NCBI GenBank assembly: GCA_025449115.1
Contig: JAHLKC010000010.1
Span: 248,001-312,000 of the forward strand
DNA from: Chytridium lagenaria
Lineage: Eukaryota > Chytridiomycota > Chytridiomycetes > Chytridiales > Chytridiaceae
DNA length: 64,000 bases
Direction: 5' to 3'
This document shows positions 61,733 to 64,000 of the stretch, in pieces. Position numbers and translations under genes: made by a program. How positions within the stretch are numbered: position 1 is the stretch's first letter; every line of letters begins with the position of its first letter. The notes under the pieces were generated by a model, which was not told the origin of the DNA, did not search any database, and saw only the letters and a program-made list of their open reading frames with translations.

Positions 61733-63337
61733 TTACATCTCCATGGTGCCTGAGGGGTTGACCTAAAGGAAAAACATTGTTGTTAGCCTTTATCAAAGTC
61801 CGTTAAAATGTAAAACAAGTCGCACTCACTGGGTTCTTTGCCTTGGCCACTCTCACATCCGTCTTGAGCACCTCTCCCAAATTTGCCGCATCCACCGTAT
61901 ACTCTGAATGCACAAACGGCGGGTTCAACGCCGCGGTCAACCTCACAGGTCCCGAAGGCGTCAACATGAGCGTCACCTTAAACTGCGCAACAATCTCTCC
62001 ATAAGATTCCGCAAGCACCGGCCGGCCAAGCACAATCTCGTGGTTAAGAAGCTCTTGAACACCAAGACGATGACCAGGGTTGATGTCGGTGAGACCACGG
62101 AGGGAGAAGGGGAAGACGCCAAAGGTGCGGGTGATGTCGTTGAGAGCTGCGCGGGAAGCTTTGAGCTTGAGGTTGTACATGTGTTGGACGTCGCGTTGGA
62201 GGACGGTGGGTTTGTGCTCGGAGTGGCGGAGGGTGCCGGCGCCAGTGGACATGGCAATGTTGATGGAGTAGACTTCGTTGTCCATAAAGATAAAGTCGTT
62301 CTCGACAAAGGAAGGGTCAATGCCATTGGGGATTTCCTGATAACGTCAACGGCCACGGTTAGTTTTAAATAAAACCTCCATCAACTGACAGTAGTGCGGG
62401 AAAAAATCTCAACCTTACCTGCTGCGACTCAATAAGGAAACGCTTCATAAGGAATGACGAACTTCCAACGACCGGCCGCACGTCAAACGCTTTACCAACC
62501 TACCCAAAAACAACAAACAATCAGTCATCCACCACAAACCCATTCAAAGAAGAAAAAAAACGCTATTTCTTCACTCACCGCATTGACAGCCCTGGATAAC
62601 ATCAGTCATTCTCCCACCATACCGAATTGACCTTACAGCAGCCTCAGCGGCGTAGTAAGCGGCACAGATGGCATCTGCTGCACGGCCGGTGACAGGCTGA
62701 TCGGGTCGAGGGTTCATGGTGGTGGTGTGGGCGAGGGTGGCAACGTATCCGTCAATGTGACACCGAGTTCCCTGTATTTCGTGTCAGTATGTTTTTATCA
62801 AAGCCAGCAGTCCACGCCAACAAAAAACTTGGTAACAGATAGAGCGAGATGCTTACACTTTAACGACATCGTTTGGCTTGAGGGTGAGAGAATCATCGGT
62901 GAGAGGAGAGTAGCATTGCGCCACTTCGTTCACAGAGATACAAGTAGGGAACGCAATTCCCTTCTCAATGTTTCCCTTTGTGAACACCTTTGACGTCTAT
63001 TCCCATCCAAATATCAATCAGCATGCAAAAAAAAACTCAGAGTCCTCCTCCAACCTGATCCAAAATGAAATCATTCCAAGCTTGCAAAGATCCGACACTT
63101 TTACACCTGGTGCGGTCGCCTGGATGACCTTCAATGGCATCTGCATGGGCACAGAAATAAAAGAAAGATGTCAGTCAGCATTCCAACGATCACCCGTCAT
63201 CATCTCCCCCTCCCTCCCTCCTCTTCCTTTAACCAGAACTGACCATTTGCGAATGCAGCAGCGGTTTGATACTTTTGAATGACGGTATCGGTGAGGGTGT
63301 TGTCCTTGTCCAGCTCAACTCTTTCATCCACGTCCAT
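61733..63337 (-). CDS. Proliferation-associated protein 2G4/EBP1 (Cdb4-like, methionine-aminopeptidase fold)
   Basis: EBP1-family proteins have the methionyl-aminopeptidase pita-bread fold without peptidase activity and bind ribosomes and RNA. Exon 1 starts MDVDERVELDKDNTLTDTVI at 63337. Later exons give KGIAFPTCISVNEVAQCYSP (the family I.FPTC.S.N....), LGVHIDGYVATLAHTTTM, and AADAICAAYYAAEAAVRSIR. The C-terminal domain reads EVYSINIAMSTGAGTLRHSE, LKLKASRAALNDITRTFGVF, PFSLRGLTDINPGHRLGVQE and GEIVAQFKVTLMLTPSGPVR. The last exon (after the acceptor at about 61763) adds VNPSGTMEM. The Lys-rich C-terminal tail of the human protein is absent, as in shorter fungal homologues. About eight exons; the joins near 62580-62620 may include a frame slip. 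Confidence 0.9.
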
Positions 63338-63372
63338 CGTATCAAGTTTTTGTTGAAACAGAAATTGTCTTG

Positions 63373-63404
<32 letters not shown>

Positions 63405-63421
63405 AAAAGCTGGCACACTGC
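63338..63421. promoter_or_regulatory. 84-bp divergent intergenic region EBP1/WDR55 with poly(A) run
   Basis: The EBP1 and WDR55 start codons are 84 bp apart. A run of about 27 A residues (63373-63399) lies in the middle. Such dA:dT tracts disfavour nucleosomes and often form bidirectional promoters in fungi; the role here is inferred. Confidence 0.6.
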
Positions 63422-64000
63422 ATGTCAATTCCTCAAGCGATCACGTTCGAGGACCACGTCTTTGACTTTAGCTTTCATCCTGAACGAAGCATCGTTGCTG
63501 CGTCGCTTATCACTGGAGCGGTGGTATGGTGAGTGGCTTTTGCGTATGTTTAAAATGCGGGGAGGGTTGCATGCGAGTGTTTTATGTTTACGGGTTTTGT
63601 CGTTGAACCACCTACTCTTTCCAGCAAGCATCTCGTCACAGAGGGACCCATCGAGACTGCATTCACGGTTGACAAGCATAAGGAATCATGTCGAGCTGTT
63701 GAATTTTCTCACGGGTTAGGTTTGCCATCATCCATCCACATCATCGCATGTCTGAAACCTCTTCAGATCTTTACTCTGGTGGTGCCGACCGTTCCCTTAT
63801 CGTCACCGACCCCGTCACTGGTAAAATGAAGCTTCGTAAACCCGATGCCCACAGGTACAGCCGTTCTCCCTCGCTACCTTCTATTAATCACCCTCTCTCA
63901 GTGAACCCATCAACCGAATCCTCTCCATCGGTCCTGCCATGGTTGCCTCTGGGGACGACGCGGGCGTCGTCAAGGTGTGGGATGTGAGACAGAAGAAGGA
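63422..64000 (+). CDS. JIP5: WD-repeat protein WDR55/Jip5, partial
   Basis: WDR55/Jip5 acts in ribosome biogenesis in the nucleolus. The frame starts MSIPQAITFEDHVFDFSFHP at 63422 and continues RSIVAASLITGAVV. Exon 2 has TEGPIETAFTVDKHKESCRA, then VEFSHG. Next comes DLYSGGADRSLIVTDPVTGK, a WD blade with SGGADRSL. After another intron the last bases read SIGPAMVASGDDAGVVKVWD, ending at the window edge. The VEFS...SGGADRSL spacing and the GDDAGVVKVWD blade match the Jip5 family better than generic WD proteins. The splice site near 63717 does not join cleanly and may contain a missing base. Confidence 0.8.

Noticed and set aside
63200..63423. Frames reading through the poly(A) run upstream of EBP1
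   Set aside because: The poly-Phe stretch is translation of the dA:dT tract. The EBP1 Met at 63337 lies downstream of it.

Overview
The window is nuclear DNA of a fungus, on the evidence of its genes. The genes carry many short GT-AG introns, and several families are typical of fungi (Fyv7, Vfa1, Jip5/WDR55, the mitochondrial Ilv5/Ilv6 pair). The mix with Sel1-repeat and Harbinger-type transposon proteins suggests an early-diverging lineage (chytrid or zygomycete grade), but this is an inference and I cannot name a species.

Layout. 1-14.8 kb: a run of minus-strand genes. These are a Ser-rich repeat protein with IQ motifs (open at the left edge), ketol-acid reductoisomerase (ILV5), acetolactate synthase regulatory subunit (ILV6), the ESCRT-III subunit VPS24/CHMP3, an unrecognised coiled-coil protein, U1 snRNP 70K and the GCN5 acetyltransferase. 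14.8-28.8 kb: SDHAF3, VFA1 (minus), FYV7, a Sel1-repeat protein, an arrestin-like protein with duplicated exons, ERV1 (minus) and an ArfGAP. 28.8-53.9 kb: a repeat-rich accessory block. It holds a large inverted repeat around a LINE reverse-transcriptase remnant, then a nest of Ty1/copia retrotransposons with recognisable 5-bp target-site duplications, then remnants of a Harbinger-type DNA transposon (DDE transposase piece plus Myb-like protein). 53.9-64 kb: an ABCC-type ABC transporter (minus), an NDUFA4-like respiratory subunit, the EBP1/PA2G4 homologue (minus) and WDR55/JIP5 (open at the right edge).

Functional links. ILV6 and ILV5 catalyse consecutive steps of branched-chain amino acid synthesis and are adjacent on the same strand. 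VPS24 and VFA1 both act around the Vps4 ATPase. Three gene pairs (GCN5/SDHAF3, ERV1/ArfGAP, EBP1/WDR55) are head-to-head with under 100 bp between start codons, so they probably share promoters.

Quality warning. Nearly every conserved gene in the left half has one or more single-base frame breaks, mostly missing bases in G or C runs. Because unrelated essential genes are affected in the same way, I read these as probable consensus errors of long-read sequence rather than true pseudogenes. CDS coordinates below are gene spans from start to stop and include introns and such breaks.
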